A stretch of 64,000 nt of DNA. Origin: Amycolatopsis pithecellobii. Its GTDB lineage: Bacteria; Actinomycetota; Actinomycetes; Mycobacteriales; Pseudonocardiaceae. Shown one piece after another: positions 1 through 7,735 of this stretch. Made by a program: the position numbers and the translations under genes. Location: positions 1-64,000 of the forward strand of contig NZ_WMBA01000047.1 of assembly GCF_009707865.1 (NCBI RefSeq), in the 5' to 3' direction. How positions within the stretch are numbered: position 1 is the stretch's first letter; every line of letters begins with the position of its first letter. The notes under the pieces were generated by a model. That model was not told the DNA's origin, did no database searches, and worked only from the letters and a program-made list of their open reading frames with translations.

Positions 1-130
1 GCCTCCCAGCGCGTGCCGGCCCACGCGGTCCGGCGAACCACCTCAGCCGACCCCCCAACCGGCTCGGCCGGCTGGCCCCAAAACGGTGTTATAGTCGATC
101 CCGGTTATGACAACTGTCTTAGGAGCGTGC

Positions 131-622
131 ATGGCGGACACCCGGCAGAAGACCATCACCTGGCACGACCCACTCGCGGCGGCGGCGCTCGGGCGGACGA
201 TGAGTGGCCTGGACTACCTGACCGCGCTCGCCGAGGAGCGGATCCCGCAGCCCCCGATCGCTGCGCATCTCGGTATGTCGCTGGTGCGGGTGGCCGAGGG
301 CGAGGTCGAGTTCGCCGCCACCCCGGACGAGTCGCTGTACAACCCGATCGGCCTCATCCACGGCGGTGTCGCCGCGACGATGCTCGACTCCGCGATCGGC
401 TGCGCGGTGCACACGCTCCTCCCGGCGGGCGTCGGCTACTCGTCGATCGAGCTGAAGGTCAGCTACCTCAAGGCGATCCACCCGTCCGCCGGCGAACTGC
501 GCGCCCACGGCCGCGTGGTCAAGGCCGGTTCACGGGTCGCCTTCGGTGAAGCCGAACTCCGTGACATGGCAGGCGTCCTGCTCGCGACCGGCTCCAGCAG
601 CTGCCTGCTCATGCGCCCCTGA
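131..622 (+). CDS. PaaI-family hotdog thioesterase
   Basis: The protein (163 aa) is a single hotdog-fold domain. The segment NPIGLIHGGVAATMLDS, about residues 75-91, is the PaaI/YbgC-type active-site helix region with its conserved HGG. Such enzymes hydrolyse acyl-CoA thioesters in the cytoplasm; the substrate cannot be told from sequence. I start it at ATG 131 because AGGAG at 121-125 lies five bases upstream; an in-frame ATG at 107 has no such site. It is convergent with the sigma factor gene that ends at 766. The 130 bases before it show no gene. The family assignment is solid, the substrate unknown. Confidence 0.88.
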   Translation: MADTRQKTITWHDPLAAAALGRTMSGLDYLTALAEERIPQPPIAAHLGMSLVRVAEGEVEFAATPDESLYNPIGLIHGGVAATMLDSAIGCAVHTLLPAGVGYSSIELKVSYLKAIHPSAGELRAHGRVVKAGSRVAFGEAELRDMAGVLLATGSSSCLLMRP

Positions 623-765
623 CCCGCTCGCGCGCGACTGCCGGCGCCCGACCTGCGCGCCCCAGACCGACGCGCCCCTGATCGGCTTGCCCCGGATCCG
701 CTCGCGACTCACCCGCGCGTCAAGACCCACGCGCGCAGGCCCCCGACCGCACCCCCCAATGCCCG

Positions 766-1539
766 TCACGAATCGTCAATAAGCTTCTCCCGCAGCTGCT
801 GCAGTGTCTGCGCCAGCAACCGCGACACGTGCATCTGCGAGATGCCCACTCGCTCCGCGATCTGTGTCTGCGTCATGTTGCCGAAGAACCGCAGCATCAG
901 GATCCGCCGCTCGCGCTCGGGCAGCTCACGCAACAACGGCCGCAGCGCCTCGTGGTTCTCCACCGACTCGAGCCCCGTGTCGTCTTCGCCGAGGGTGTCG
1001 GCCAATGACGTCGACTCGCCCTCGTCCCCGGTCGGCCGGTCGACGGAAACCGCGTAGTACGCGTTGCCCGCCTGCAGGCCTTCGCTTACCTCGTCGATGG
1101 AAACGTCGAGTGCGCGGGCCAGCTCGGACGGCGTCGGCGCCCGGCCGAGTTTCTGGCCCAGCTCACCGCTGACCTGCCCGATCCGCAGATGCAGTTCCTT
1201 GAGCCGCCGCGGGACCCGGACCGACCAGCTCGCGTCCCGGAAATGCCGGCGGACCTCGCCCATGATCGTCGGTACCGCGAACGACAGGAAATCGCTTCCC
1301 CGGTCCGGCTCGAAGCGGTCGACCGCGTTGACCAGGCCCAGGCGCGCCACCTGAACCAGGTCGTCATGCGCCTCGCCGCGTCCGGCGAATCGCCGCGCGA
1401 TGTGCTCGGCTACCGCCAGGTATTCGGTGACCAGTGCCGTCCGTAGCTGCGTGCGGCGCGGATCGTCGGGACCGGCCGCCGCCAGCTGTTCGAACAACGC
1501 TTTCTTCTCGTCGTCGCTGAGTGTGCGGGACGGCCTCAT
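766..1539 (-). CDS. sigF: SigF/SigB-type RNA polymerase sigma factor
   Basis: This 257-aa sigma-70 group 3 factor directs RNA polymerase to stress or developmental promoters. Region 2 (residues about 33-105) contains HDDLVQVARLGLVNAVDRF and the -10 recognition stretch; region 3 follows; region 4 (about 200-250) ends in an HTH, TQTQIAERVGISQMHVSRLL, that reads the -35. It lacks region 1.1, as SigF/SigB/SigG factors do. It is the last gene of a leftward operon after an RsbW-like anti-sigma factor and a STAS antagonist, the classical partner-switching set. I start at ATG 1539; the Shine-Dalgarno is weak, so translation may depend on the upstream genes. The subfamily letter (F, B, G, H) is inferred from the context. 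Confidence 0.9.
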   Translation of the reverse strand: MRPSRTLSDDEKKALFEQLAAAGPDDPRRTQLRTALVTEYLAVAEHIARRFAGRGEAHDDLVQVARLGLVNAVDRFEPDRGSDFLSFAVPTIMGEVRRHFRDASWSVRVPRRLKELHLRIGQVSGELGQKLGRAPTPSELARALDVSIDEVSEGLQAGNAYYAVSVDRPTGDEGESTSLADTLGEDDTGLESVENHEALRPLLRELPERERRILMLRFFGNMTQTQIAERVGISQMHVSRLLAQTLQQLREKLIDDS

Positions 1540-1589
1540 GGTCCGGGATACCCCGTTCCCCCGGTGGCCCAATCCTCGCGCCACCGGTA

Positions 1590-1602
1590 GTCCATTGTGG
1601 AC
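1590..1602. repeat. GTCCA-N3-TGGAC palindrome, copy 1
   Basis: GTCCATTGTGGAC lies between the STAS gene and sigF (the 15-bp arm extends to AGTCCA/TGGACT). Confidence 0.8.
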
Positions 1603-1604
1603 TC

Positions 1605-1961
1605 TCAGGGTCTCGCGACGAGCTGGAGGGCTGCGGGCACACTGGGCTGCAATGGCAACCGGGGCGCGAGCCCCGTCACCTCCAACGGCCTTGCCACGGC
1701 TCGCGTTGTGCCCACCAGGGCCCAGCGCAGCCGCCTGCTCAGTACAGCGCGGTCCGTATCCAGCAACACCTGGAGTCCGGCCGAGCTGAGGAAAGTGACC
1801 TCGTCGAGGTCGAGGACGAAGTCGCGCGCCGCGGCCAGCTGGTCGCCGACGAACTCGCGCAGGCGGGGTGCGCTGAGTGCGTCGATCTCGCCGGCCGTAC
1901 GGGCCAGCGTGATTCCTTGCCGCTGCTCCGTGTCGATCCGGACGTCGTTCGGTGTGTGCAC
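1605..1961 (-). CDS. STAS-domain anti-anti-sigma factor (RsbV/SpoIIAA type)
   Basis: This 118-aa single STAS domain should bind the anti-sigma kinase encoded upstream and so free the sigma factor. The loop VTFLSSAGLQVLL (about 55-67) is the phosphoacceptor region; Ser60 aligns best with the SpoIIAA phospho-serine, while the usual preceding Asp is replaced by Ser, as in many actinobacterial homologues. It starts at GTG 1961 with GGGAG about six bases upstream. It lies between the anti-sigma gene and sigF on the same strand, with gaps of 182 and 65 bases. The role is inferred from family and context. Confidence 0.88.
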   Translation of the reverse strand: MHTPNDVRIDTEQRQGITLARTAGEIDALSAPRLREFVGDQLAAARDFVLDLDEVTFLSSAGLQVLLDTDRAVLSRRLRWALVGTTRAVARPLEVTGLAPRLPLQPSVPAALQLVARP

Positions 1962-2143
1962 GGCGGCTCCCGATTCGTCGAAGGTGCTGCCGAGCGCGGA
2001 TCACATCCGGCGCTGAACCCCAAAACGCCGGTCCGTGCGTTGATTCGCGCACCCGGCGCGGCTGGCTGTCCAGCCGCTCGTCTCCCCGACCGTACGGAGC
2101 GCCAAGGCGCCATGCAAGGGAGGTCGTTCGTTCGTGAAATATC

Positions 2144-2512
2144 TCAGGCGGCGAGTCGTGCCCACACTGTTTTTCCACCGGAGGACGACGGTGTGCAGCC
2201 CCATGTCCGCGCCGCGTCCGCGATCATTTTCATGCCGTACCCGCCACGCCCGCCGTCGTCGCGCACATAGGCACGGCGAGGATTGTCGTCGGACACCGCG
2301 ATGGTCAGTTCACCGCGGCGCAGTTCCAGGCTCAGCCTGGGGGTGGATTCCGTGTGCTGGAGCGTGTTTTCCACGAGTTCGCTCGCCACGAGCTCGGCCT
2401 CGCCGGTCAGTGTGGGGACGTGCCAGCCTTCGCATATCCCGTCCACGAACCGACGTGCCCTGCGCGGCGCTTCGGGAGTCCTCACCAGCGTGATCTCCGC
2501 ATGGTTTCGCAT
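2144..2512 (-). CDS. Anti-sigma factor, HATPase_c serine kinase (RsbW/SpoIIAB type)
   Basis: This 122-aa GHKL ATPase-fold protein has the N-box [10 protein letters not shown] (residues 45-54, Asn49) and a glycine-rich G2-like segment [15 protein letters not shown] (about 87-101). Family members bind a sigma factor and phosphorylate the STAS antagonist. The usual G1 box DxGxG is degenerate here (SDDNPR, about 74-79), so ATP binding or kinase activity may be weak or altered. It is the first gene of the leftward partner-switching operon and follows a strong SigF-type promoter, which suggests autoregulation of the module. Confidence 0.87.
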   Translation of the reverse strand: MRNHAEITLVRTPEAPRRARRFVDGICEGWHVPTLTGEAELVASELVENTLQHTESTPRLSLELRRGELTIAVSDDNPRRAYVRDDGGRGGYGMKMIADAARTWGCTPSSSGGKTVWARLAA

Positions 2513-2548
2513 CTGCCTTCAGCTCCTACCTCTCAGGACGGCGGAGTA

Positions 2549-2574
2549 ATACCCTCCGTCACCATCGGCGAAAC
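2549..2574 (-). promoter_or_regulatory. SigF/SigB-type promoter of the anti-sigma/antagonist/sigma operon
   Basis: On the minus strand there is GTTT (2574-2571), a 16-base spacer, then GGGTAT (2554-2549). This matches the SigF/SigB-family consensus GTTT-N14-17-GGGTA exactly. Transcription would begin near 2541, about 30 bases before the anti-sigma start at 2512. The sigma factor encoded in the operon would thus amplify its own operon, as in other sigF/sigB loci. The motif is seen directly; its use is inferred. Confidence 0.75.
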
Positions 2575-2600
2575 AAGCCGGAACCAGGGGGTTGCCTGGC

Positions 2601-2626
2601 TTTTGGCGCGGGAGGACAGTGGGTAA
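2601..2626 (+). promoter_or_regulatory. Possible second SigF-type promoter, facing ctaD
   Basis: TTTT (2601-2604), a 16-base spacer and GGGTAA (2621-2626) lie 38 bases before the ctaD start. The -10 fits the SigF consensus well; the -35 has T instead of G at its first base. If real, ctaD and the sigma operon are divergently transcribed by the same sigma factor. Confidence 0.45.
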
Positions 2627-2664
2627 GCCAGGTCAGCACTGAGTGCGACGAAGGCGAGGATGCG

Positions 2665-4428
2665 ATGACCGAAATGCGCGCCCGGCCCATCGTCCTGGGT
2701 AACCGCTACGACCTCCCGGCCCGGCACCGGCGAGGGCGTGCCATTCTGCGCCTGGCCAGGACGACCGATCACAAGCAGATCGGGCTGCTGTACTTGTTCA
2801 CCTCGCTCGGGTTTTTCGTGGTGGGCGGTGCGATGGCGCTGCTGATGCGGGCCGAGCTGGCGCGTCCCGGCCTGCAGTTCCTGTCGAACGAGCAGTACAA
2901 CCAGTTGTTCACGATGCACGGCACGATCATGTTGCTGTTGTACGCGACGCCGAACCTCTTCGCCTTCGCCAACCTGGTGCTGCCGCTGCAGATCGGCTCG
3001 CCCGATGTCGCCTTTCCGCGACTGAACGCCTTTTCGTACTGGCTGTTCCTGTTCGGCGGACTGATCGTGTTGTCGTCGTTCGCGACACCCGGCGGTGCCG
3101 CCGATTTCGGCTGGACCGCGTACAACCCGCTGGCGGATTTCACGCATTCACCGGGTATCGGCGGAAATCTCTGGGCGGCGGGGCTCATCGTGTCCGGGCT
3201 CGGGACCATTCTCGGCGCGGTCAATATGGTGACCACCATCGTGACCCTGCGCTGTCCGGGGATGACGATGTGGCGGATGCCGATCTTCACCTGGAACATC
3301 CTGTTCACGTCGATTCTGGTGCTCGCGGTGTTCCCGATCCTGACGGCCGCCCTGTTCGCGCTGCTGGCCGACCGGATCATCGGGGCACACGCGCTCGACC
3401 CCGCCAATGGTGGCGCGATCCTGTGGCAGCACCTGTTCTGGTTCTTCGGTCATCCCGAGGTGTACATCGTCGCGTTGCCGTATTTCGGGATCGTCACCGA
3501 AATCATTCCGGTGTTCAGCCGGAAACCATTGTTCGGCTACCGCTTGATGGTGTTCGCCACCATCGGCATCACCGCGCTTTCGTTCGCGGTGTGGGCGCAC
3601 CACATGTTCGCCACCGGTGCGGTGCTGCTGCCGTTCTTCTCGTTCCTGACATTCCTGATCGCGGTGCCGACCGGGATCAAGTTCTTCAACTGGATCGGCA
3701 CGATGTGGAAGGGGCGGATCTCGTTCGAAAGTCCGATGCTGTGGGCGGTCGGCTTCCTGGTGACGTTCCTGCTCGGCGGGCTGACCGGGGTCATCCTCGC
3801 CGCACCGCCGCTGGACTTCCAAATCCACGACTCATATTTCGTGGTGGCGCATTTCCACTACGTGCTGTTCGGAACCATTGTGTTCGCCACCTTCGCCGGG
3901 GTCTATTTCTGGTTCCCGAAGATGACCGGAAGAATGCTCGACGAGAGTCTCGCGAAGCTGCATTTCTGGACCACGTTCATCGGTTTTCACGCCACGTTCC
4001 TGGTGCAGCACTGGCTCGGTGCCATGGGTATGCCACGCCGTTATGCGGACTACCTGCCGACGGACGGATTCACGTTGCTGAACACCGTTTCCACGATCGG
4101 AGCGTTCATCCTGGGTGCGTCGATGCTGCCGTTCATCTACAACGTGGTGCGCAGTTACCGGTTCGGCGATCCGGTCGAAGTGGACGATCCGTGGGGTTTC
4201 GGCAACTCGCTGGAGTGGGCCACGAGCTGCCCGCCGCCGCGGCACAATTTCACCGAATTGCCGAGGATCCGCAGTGAACGGCCCGCGTTCGAGCTGCACT
4301 ATCCGCATATGGTGGAACGCTTGCACGAGGAAGGTCACATCACGCTGACCGGCAAACCGGTCTCGCATTCGGACGCCACCGAGACACCGTCGCAGAAGGC
4401 CGCCGGGGCCAGCGCTCCGCACGAATAG
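2665..4428 (+). CDS. ctaD: Cytochrome c oxidase subunit I (aa3 type)
   Basis: This 587-aa polytopic membrane protein is the catalytic subunit of the haem-copper oxidase that reduces O2 to water and pumps protons. All expected ligands are visible: His85 in FTMHGTIM (low-spin haem), His263 and the cross-linking Tyr267 in WFFGHPEVY, the His312-His313 pair in [10 protein letters not shown] (CuB), and His396/His398 in VAHFHYV (haem a3 and a). Length and the tail [13 protein letters not shown] are typical of actinobacterial CtaD. GAGG lies five bases before ATG 2665. No ctaC, ctaE or ctaF is adjacent, so it works with subunits encoded elsewhere or is a second copy. A SigF-like promoter upstream suggests stress control. 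Confidence 0.96.
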   Translation: MTEMRARPIVLGNRYDLPARHRRGRAILRLARTTDHKQIGLLYLFTSLGFFVVGGAMALLMRAELARPGLQFLSNEQYNQLFTMHGTIMLLLYATPNLFAFANLVLPLQIGSPDVAFPRLNAFSYWLFLFGGLIVLSSFATPGGAADFGWTAYNPLADFTHSPGIGGNLWAAGLIVSGLGTILGAVNMVTTIVTLRCPGMTMWRMPIFTWNILFTSILVLAVFPILTAALFALLADRIIGAHALDPANGGAILWQHLFWFFGHPEVYIVALPYFGIVTEIIPVFSRKPLFGYRLMVFATIGITALSFAVWAHHMFATGAVLLPFFSFLTFLIAVPTGIKFFNWIGTMWKGRISFESPMLWAVGFLVTFLLGGLTGVILAAPPLDFQIHDSYFVVAHFHYVLFGTIVFATFAGVYFWFPKMTGRMLDESLAKLHFWTTFIGFHATFLVQHWLGAMGMPRRYADYLPTDGFTLLNTVSTIGAFILGASMLPFIYNVVRSYRFGDPVEVDDPWGFGNSLEWATSCPPPRHNFTELPRIRSERPAFELHYPHMVERLHEEGHITLTGKPVSHSDATETPSQKAAGASAPHE

Positions 4429-4476
4429 CCGCGCTCTCTCTGGGTAGCCGGGAACAGGAGCTACTTGGAGGAGACG

Positions 4477-4860
4477 ATGACCGCAGAATCGCGTTCGATC
4501 CCGCAGCTGGTCAAGGACATGTCCGAGCAGACACGTCGTCTTGTGCGCGACGAGATGCGTATCGCGGAGGCCGAACTCAAAGAGGGCGGCAAGCGCGCCG
4601 GTATCGGCGCCGGGCTGGGTGGCTTCGCGGCCGTCATCGCGTTTCTCGGTGGCGGGGCGCTGGTCGCAGCCGCTGTGCTGGCGCTGGCACTGGTGCTGCC
4701 GGGCTGGGCCGCCGCGGTGATCGTCGGCGCGGTGCTCTTCGCGGCGGCGGGTCTTTTCGCGCTGGCCGGTAAGAAGCAGGTCCAGTCGGCGGCGCCCACG
4801 GAGACCGCGGACGAGATGCGCAAGGACGTCGACCTGATGCGGGGGCACAGTCATGCCTGA
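4477..4860 (+). CDS. Phage holin-superfamily III / DUF1469-like membrane protein
   Basis: The 127-aa protein has an N-terminal amphipathic helix (residues 1-40, charged, SIPQLVKDMSEQTRRLVRDEMRIAEAELKEG) and two hydrophobic segments (about 48-70 and 76-98), the layout of the actinobacterial phage_holin_3_6 family. Despite the name these are chromosomal envelope proteins of uncertain role. GGAGGAG at 4467-4473 fixes ATG 4477 as the start, rather than the in-frame TTG at 4465. Its stop overlaps the next start by eight bases, so the two are translationally coupled. It is probably co-transcribed with the DUF3618 gene and the 53-aa gene that follow. Confidence 0.85.
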   Translation: MTAESRSIPQLVKDMSEQTRRLVRDEMRIAEAELKEGGKRAGIGAGLGGFAAVIAFLGGGALVAAAVLALALVLPGWAAAVIVGAVLFAAAGLFALAGKKQVQSAAPTETADEMRKDVDLMRGHSHA

Positions 4861-5038
4861 GGACTTTCCCATTGACAGCGAACAGGCCCGCCTCGACGCC
4901 GAACTGACCCGGCAGGAACTGGCGGAAACGGCGCGGGAGCTGACCCACAAGGCGTCGAAGGCCGCGATCGCGGCGGGCGCTTTGCTGGGCTTGGGTCTGG
5001 TCCTGATCATCGTCGGGAGGCGTTATGCAGCGAGGTAA
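4853..5038 (+). CDS. DUF3618-family small membrane protein
   Basis: This 61-aa protein has a charged N-terminal helix with the motif RQELAETARELTHK (about 20-33), characteristic of DUF3618, followed by one transmembrane helix (about 38-56, AIAAGALLGLGLVLIIV). DUF3618 proteins commonly pair with holin-3_6-like proteins, as here. The start overlaps the preceding gene by eight bases. Function is unknown; the pairing suggests a role at the membrane. Confidence 0.82.
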   Translation: MPEDFPIDSEQARLDAELTRQELAETARELTHKASKAAIAAGALLGLGLVLIIVGRRYAAR

Positions 5039-5186
5039 TGATAAGCACAACCCGCGTGAGGACGACCAGCTGAAGCACGAGCTTCGCGGAACACTGCAAG
5101 GCAACCGGCCGACGCGCGCGGAGGAATGGCGCGACCCCGAACCTCCCGCCGACGACGACCCGGAAACCCGGGAGTGGCGACGGTAG
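5025..5186 (+). CDS. Conserved small hydrophilic protein (53 aa)
   Basis: This short gene begins MQRGNDKHNPRED and ends TREWRR. It is rich in charged residues and proline, with the segment RAEEWRDPEPPADDDPE (about 31-47), and has no membrane segment. GGGAGG at 5015-5020 is ideally placed before ATG 5025, and the start overlaps the end of the DUF3618 gene by 14 bases, so it is the third member of this operon. I recall similar short proteins with an EEWRxPEPPxDDD motif beside such genes in actinobacteria, but have no function for them. Confidence 0.75.
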   Translation: MQRGNDKHNPREDDQLKHELRGTLQGNRPTRAEEWRDPEPPADDDPETREWRR

Positions 5187-5311
5187 GTCAGTACCGCGGT
5201 GCACCGCTTGCGGTGGCAAGACAGGCAGGTGCGCCCCGCTAGCGTGACGTTCGGTCGTGTCGGCGGTGGGGGCGGTCGAGTATCCTGCGTGGGCGAAGGA
5301 GGGGAACGAAC

Positions 5312-5884
5312 ATGACGGCCCTGTCGCACGACTGGTTCATCCCACCCCCCGGTGGTTGGACTCTGGCCGACGTTCGTTCGCTGCCCGAGGACAGCCGGGT
5401 CGAAGTCCTCGACGGAGCCCTCATCGTGAACCCGCGCCCACTGCCCCTGCACCAGCGCATCACCCGCCGGCTCGCGGCAGTGCTCGAACCGCAGTTACCG
5501 GGCGGCTGGCAGCTGGAGACCGATGTGGATGTCCTGCTGGCCGAAGAGCCGCTGGACTACGTCGCGCCGGACCTCGTGGTGTTCGCCGCCGAGCTGCCGC
5601 TGACCACCCGGCCTATCCCGGGCGACCAGGTCCTGCTCGTGGTCGAGGTGGTGTCACGGGGGAGTAGGCGCGAAGACCGAGGCGCGAAACCGCTGGCGTA
5701 TGCCGAGGCCGGGATCCGGCATTTCTGGCGTGTCGAGAGCCCGGTCAGCGGTGCGCTCGCGCTGAGCGTCCACACCCATGTCCTCGCCGATGGTGCCTAC
5801 CGCGCCACCGGCGAGCACACCGGTCTGCTCCGCACGACCGTCGAGTATCCACTTGAGATCGACTTGGCCGGGCTCACGCATTGA
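5312..5884 (+). CDS. Uma2-family (DUF820) PD-(D/E)XK-fold protein
   Basis: This 190-aa protein fits the Uma2/DUF820 family: RVEVLDGALIVNPRP near residues 29-43, DYVAPDLVVFAAE (about 81-93), VLLVVEVVSRGSRREDRGAKPLAYAEAGIRHFWRVE (about 106-141). The E-V-S-D/R-K core resembles PD-(D/E)XK nucleases. Members are annotated as putative restriction endonucleases but biological roles are largely unproved, and they are often multi-copy in actinobacteria. GGAGGGG lies before ATG 5312. It stands alone between unrelated genes. Confidence 0.88.
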   Translation: MTALSHDWFIPPPGGWTLADVRSLPEDSRVEVLDGALIVNPRPLPLHQRITRRLAAVLEPQLPGGWQLETDVDVLLAEEPLDYVAPDLVVFAAELPLTTRPIPGDQVLLVVEVVSRGSRREDRGAKPLAYAEAGIRHFWRVESPVSGALALSVHTHVLADGAYRATGEHTGLLRTTVEYPLEIDLAGLTH

Positions 5885-6081
5885 GCCTGGCACCGACCGC
5901 AGCCGGTTTCTGACTGTCCAAAGTGGATGTAACCGCGGCACGTCCGGCCGACGTCAAGGTTGACCGAACTTGCTGGGAATACGGAAAGATCCCCCCGTCC
6001 CATCGCCAAACTCACAGGAAATTGCCAGCAAAACCCGGGATGATGGACGTAGCGGTTCGAGCGGTCGAGGGGAGGGGACTC

Positions 6082-7266
6082 ATGCGCTGGAAGCCCGTCG
6101 CGTACACGGCGCTGGGCCTCACTTCCGCGCTCCTGCTCGGCATAACCGGTTACGCGTATTCCCAGCTCAACCGCCTCAACAACGGACTCGCCACGGCCGA
6201 CGTCATCGAGCCGGCCGCCCAGCTGCCGAGCGTCGCCCCGAACGTGCCGGTGCCCGAGCAGAACATCCTGCTCGTCGGGATCGACTCGCGCACCGACGCC
6301 CAGGGCAACCCGATCCCACAGAACCTGCTCGACCAGTTGCATGCCGGGGACACCAGTTCCGGTGGCGACACCACGGACACGATGATCGTCGTGCACATCC
6401 CCGAAGGCGGCGGGACGGCGACCGCGATCTCGATCCCGCGCGATTCCTACGTGCAGATCGCCGGCGGCTACGGCAAGCACAAGATCAACTCCGCGTACAC
6501 CTACGGCAAGCAGGCGGCACTCGGTGAGCTGGCGGGGCGAGGCATCACGGGTACGCAGGGTCAGCGGCAGGCCGACCAGGCGGGCGCGCGCACCGCGATC
6601 CAGACCGTCGAGCAGTTCACCGGGCTGACCATCAACCACTACGCCGCGGTCAACCTGCTTGGTTTCTACACGCTGAGCCAGGCCGTCGGCGGCGTCCCGG
6701 TCTGCCTGAACCAGCCCGCGCACGACAGCTACTCGGGCGCCGACTTCCCGGCCGGCCCGCAGGTGCTCTCCGGCGCGCAGGCGCTGGCGTTCGTGCGGCA
6801 ACGCCACGGGCTGGCCACCGGCGACCTCGACCGCATCGCGCGCCAGCAGGCGTTCCTCGCCAGCGCCGCAAAGGTGGTGCTGGACGCAGGCACCCTGGCC
6901 AACCCCGTCAAGCTGGACGGGCTGATCAAGGCCGTGCAGCAGTCCGTGCTCATCGACTCGGGCTGGGACATCCTGACGTTCGCCCAGCAGCTGCGCGGGC
7001 TGTCCGCCGACGGGATCAAGTTCGAAACGATCCCGGTGCAGTCACTCAACCTCTCGACCCCGTCGGACGGTGACGCGGTCAAGGTCGACCCGGCGCAGGT
7101 GCGTTCGTTCGTCGGCGCCCTGTTCGGGCAGAACGCGCGCACGTCGTCGTTGCTGCGGCCCCCGGCCGGCGAGGCACAGGCAGCCGAGAGCAGCTCGCCG
7201 CCGACCGCCGAAATCCCGGTCTCGCCCAGTGCGAACAGCGTGGAGCTGGCCGGCTGCGTCAACTGA
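6082..7266 (+). CDS. LytR-CpsA-Psr (LCP) family cell-wall glycopolymer ligase
   Basis: The 394-aa protein has a short cytoplasmic start, one transmembrane helix (about 6-26) and an extracytoplasmic LCP domain. LCP hallmarks are present: ILLVGIDSRTD (about 62-72), DTMIVVHI (99-106), ISIPRDSYV (117-125), INSAYTYG and later LAFVRQRH. LCP enzymes move lipid-linked polymers such as arabinogalactan or teichoic acid onto peptidoglycan. GGGGAGGGG (about 6070-6078) supports ATG 6082; the frame is open further upstream but has no comparable site. The Ser/Pro-rich tail (about 365-394) looks disordered. Confidence 0.92.
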   Translation: MRWKPVAYTALGLTSALLLGITGYAYSQLNRLNNGLATADVIEPAAQLPSVAPNVPVPEQNILLVGIDSRTDAQGNPIPQNLLDQLHAGDTSSGGDTTDTMIVVHIPEGGGTATAISIPRDSYVQIAGGYGKHKINSAYTYGKQAALGELAGRGITGTQGQRQADQAGARTAIQTVEQFTGLTINHYAAVNLLGFYTLSQAVGGVPVCLNQPAHDSYSGADFPAGPQVLSGAQALAFVRQRHGLATGDLDRIARQQAFLASAAKVVLDAGTLANPVKLDGLIKAVQQSVLIDSGWDILTFAQQLRGLSADGIKFETIPVQSLNLSTPSDGDAVKVDPAQVRSFVGALFGQNARTSSLLRPPAGEAQAAESSSPPTAEIPVSPSANSVELAGCVN

Positions 7267-7300
7267 GCGGCTGCTTCCCTTGTCTGGGGGAGCGGCGGAG

Positions 7301-7510
7301 CTAGGTGGTGGCCGGGACCCAAGCGCGTTCGCGCGCGGCGAGCACGGCACGGCGCCGCAGGCCGGCGAGGCTGTGCTTGGCCGGGACGAGCAGGGCGGTC
7401 AGCCACGTGCGGTGGTACTCCTCCAGGGCGAGCGCGACCGTGCGGTGCTCGAGACAATGCACCAGCCCCGGTGTGCCGAGCCGGTGCCGGCCGGCGTGCT
7501 TCCCTGACAT
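7301..7510 (-). CDS. Small hypothetical protein (69 aa)
   Basis: I do not recognise this basic 69-aa protein (MSGKHAGRHRLGTP at the N terminus, LVPAKHSLAGLRRRAVLAARERAWVP near the end). I call it because GGAGG lies four bases before ATG 7510, and because the reverse frame has no convincing product. It is convergent with the LCP gene, 34 bases away, and divergent from coaE. It has no membrane segment or clear motif. Confidence 0.5.
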   Translation of the reverse strand: MSGKHAGRHRLGTPGLVHCLEHRTVALALEEYHRTWLTALLVPAKHSLAGLRRRAVLAARERAWVPATT

Positions 7511-7735
7511 CGTTCCTCCGTGTGGGTGCCTTTCCGCCGCGGAGCGTACCCGGGCAGTGGCGAGCAAGCGTAATACCTGGTCGGCGTGTCACCCATATCG
7601 GTTCGATCACCGATTAGCAATCCGGCCGAAAGTAGGCGGACACGGTCCGCGGCCGACCTGCTTGTAGACACCTGTTTCCGCCGTGGCTGCCGCCGGATTG
7701 GTCACGAACGGCGCAGCGCCTGGTTGAATGCGGTC

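Noticed and set aside
1540-2178. Extension of SigF to a 470-aa protein
   Set aside because: The added region overlaps the STAS gene and is not sigma-like; the family length matches ATG 1539.
4477-4860. Prophage holin
   Set aside because: The holin-superfamily label is historical; no lysis or phage genes are near and the context is chromosomal.
7305-7667. A forward gene opposite the 69-aa protein
   Set aside because: No ribosome site or recognizable product; the reverse frame has a good Shine-Dalgarno.
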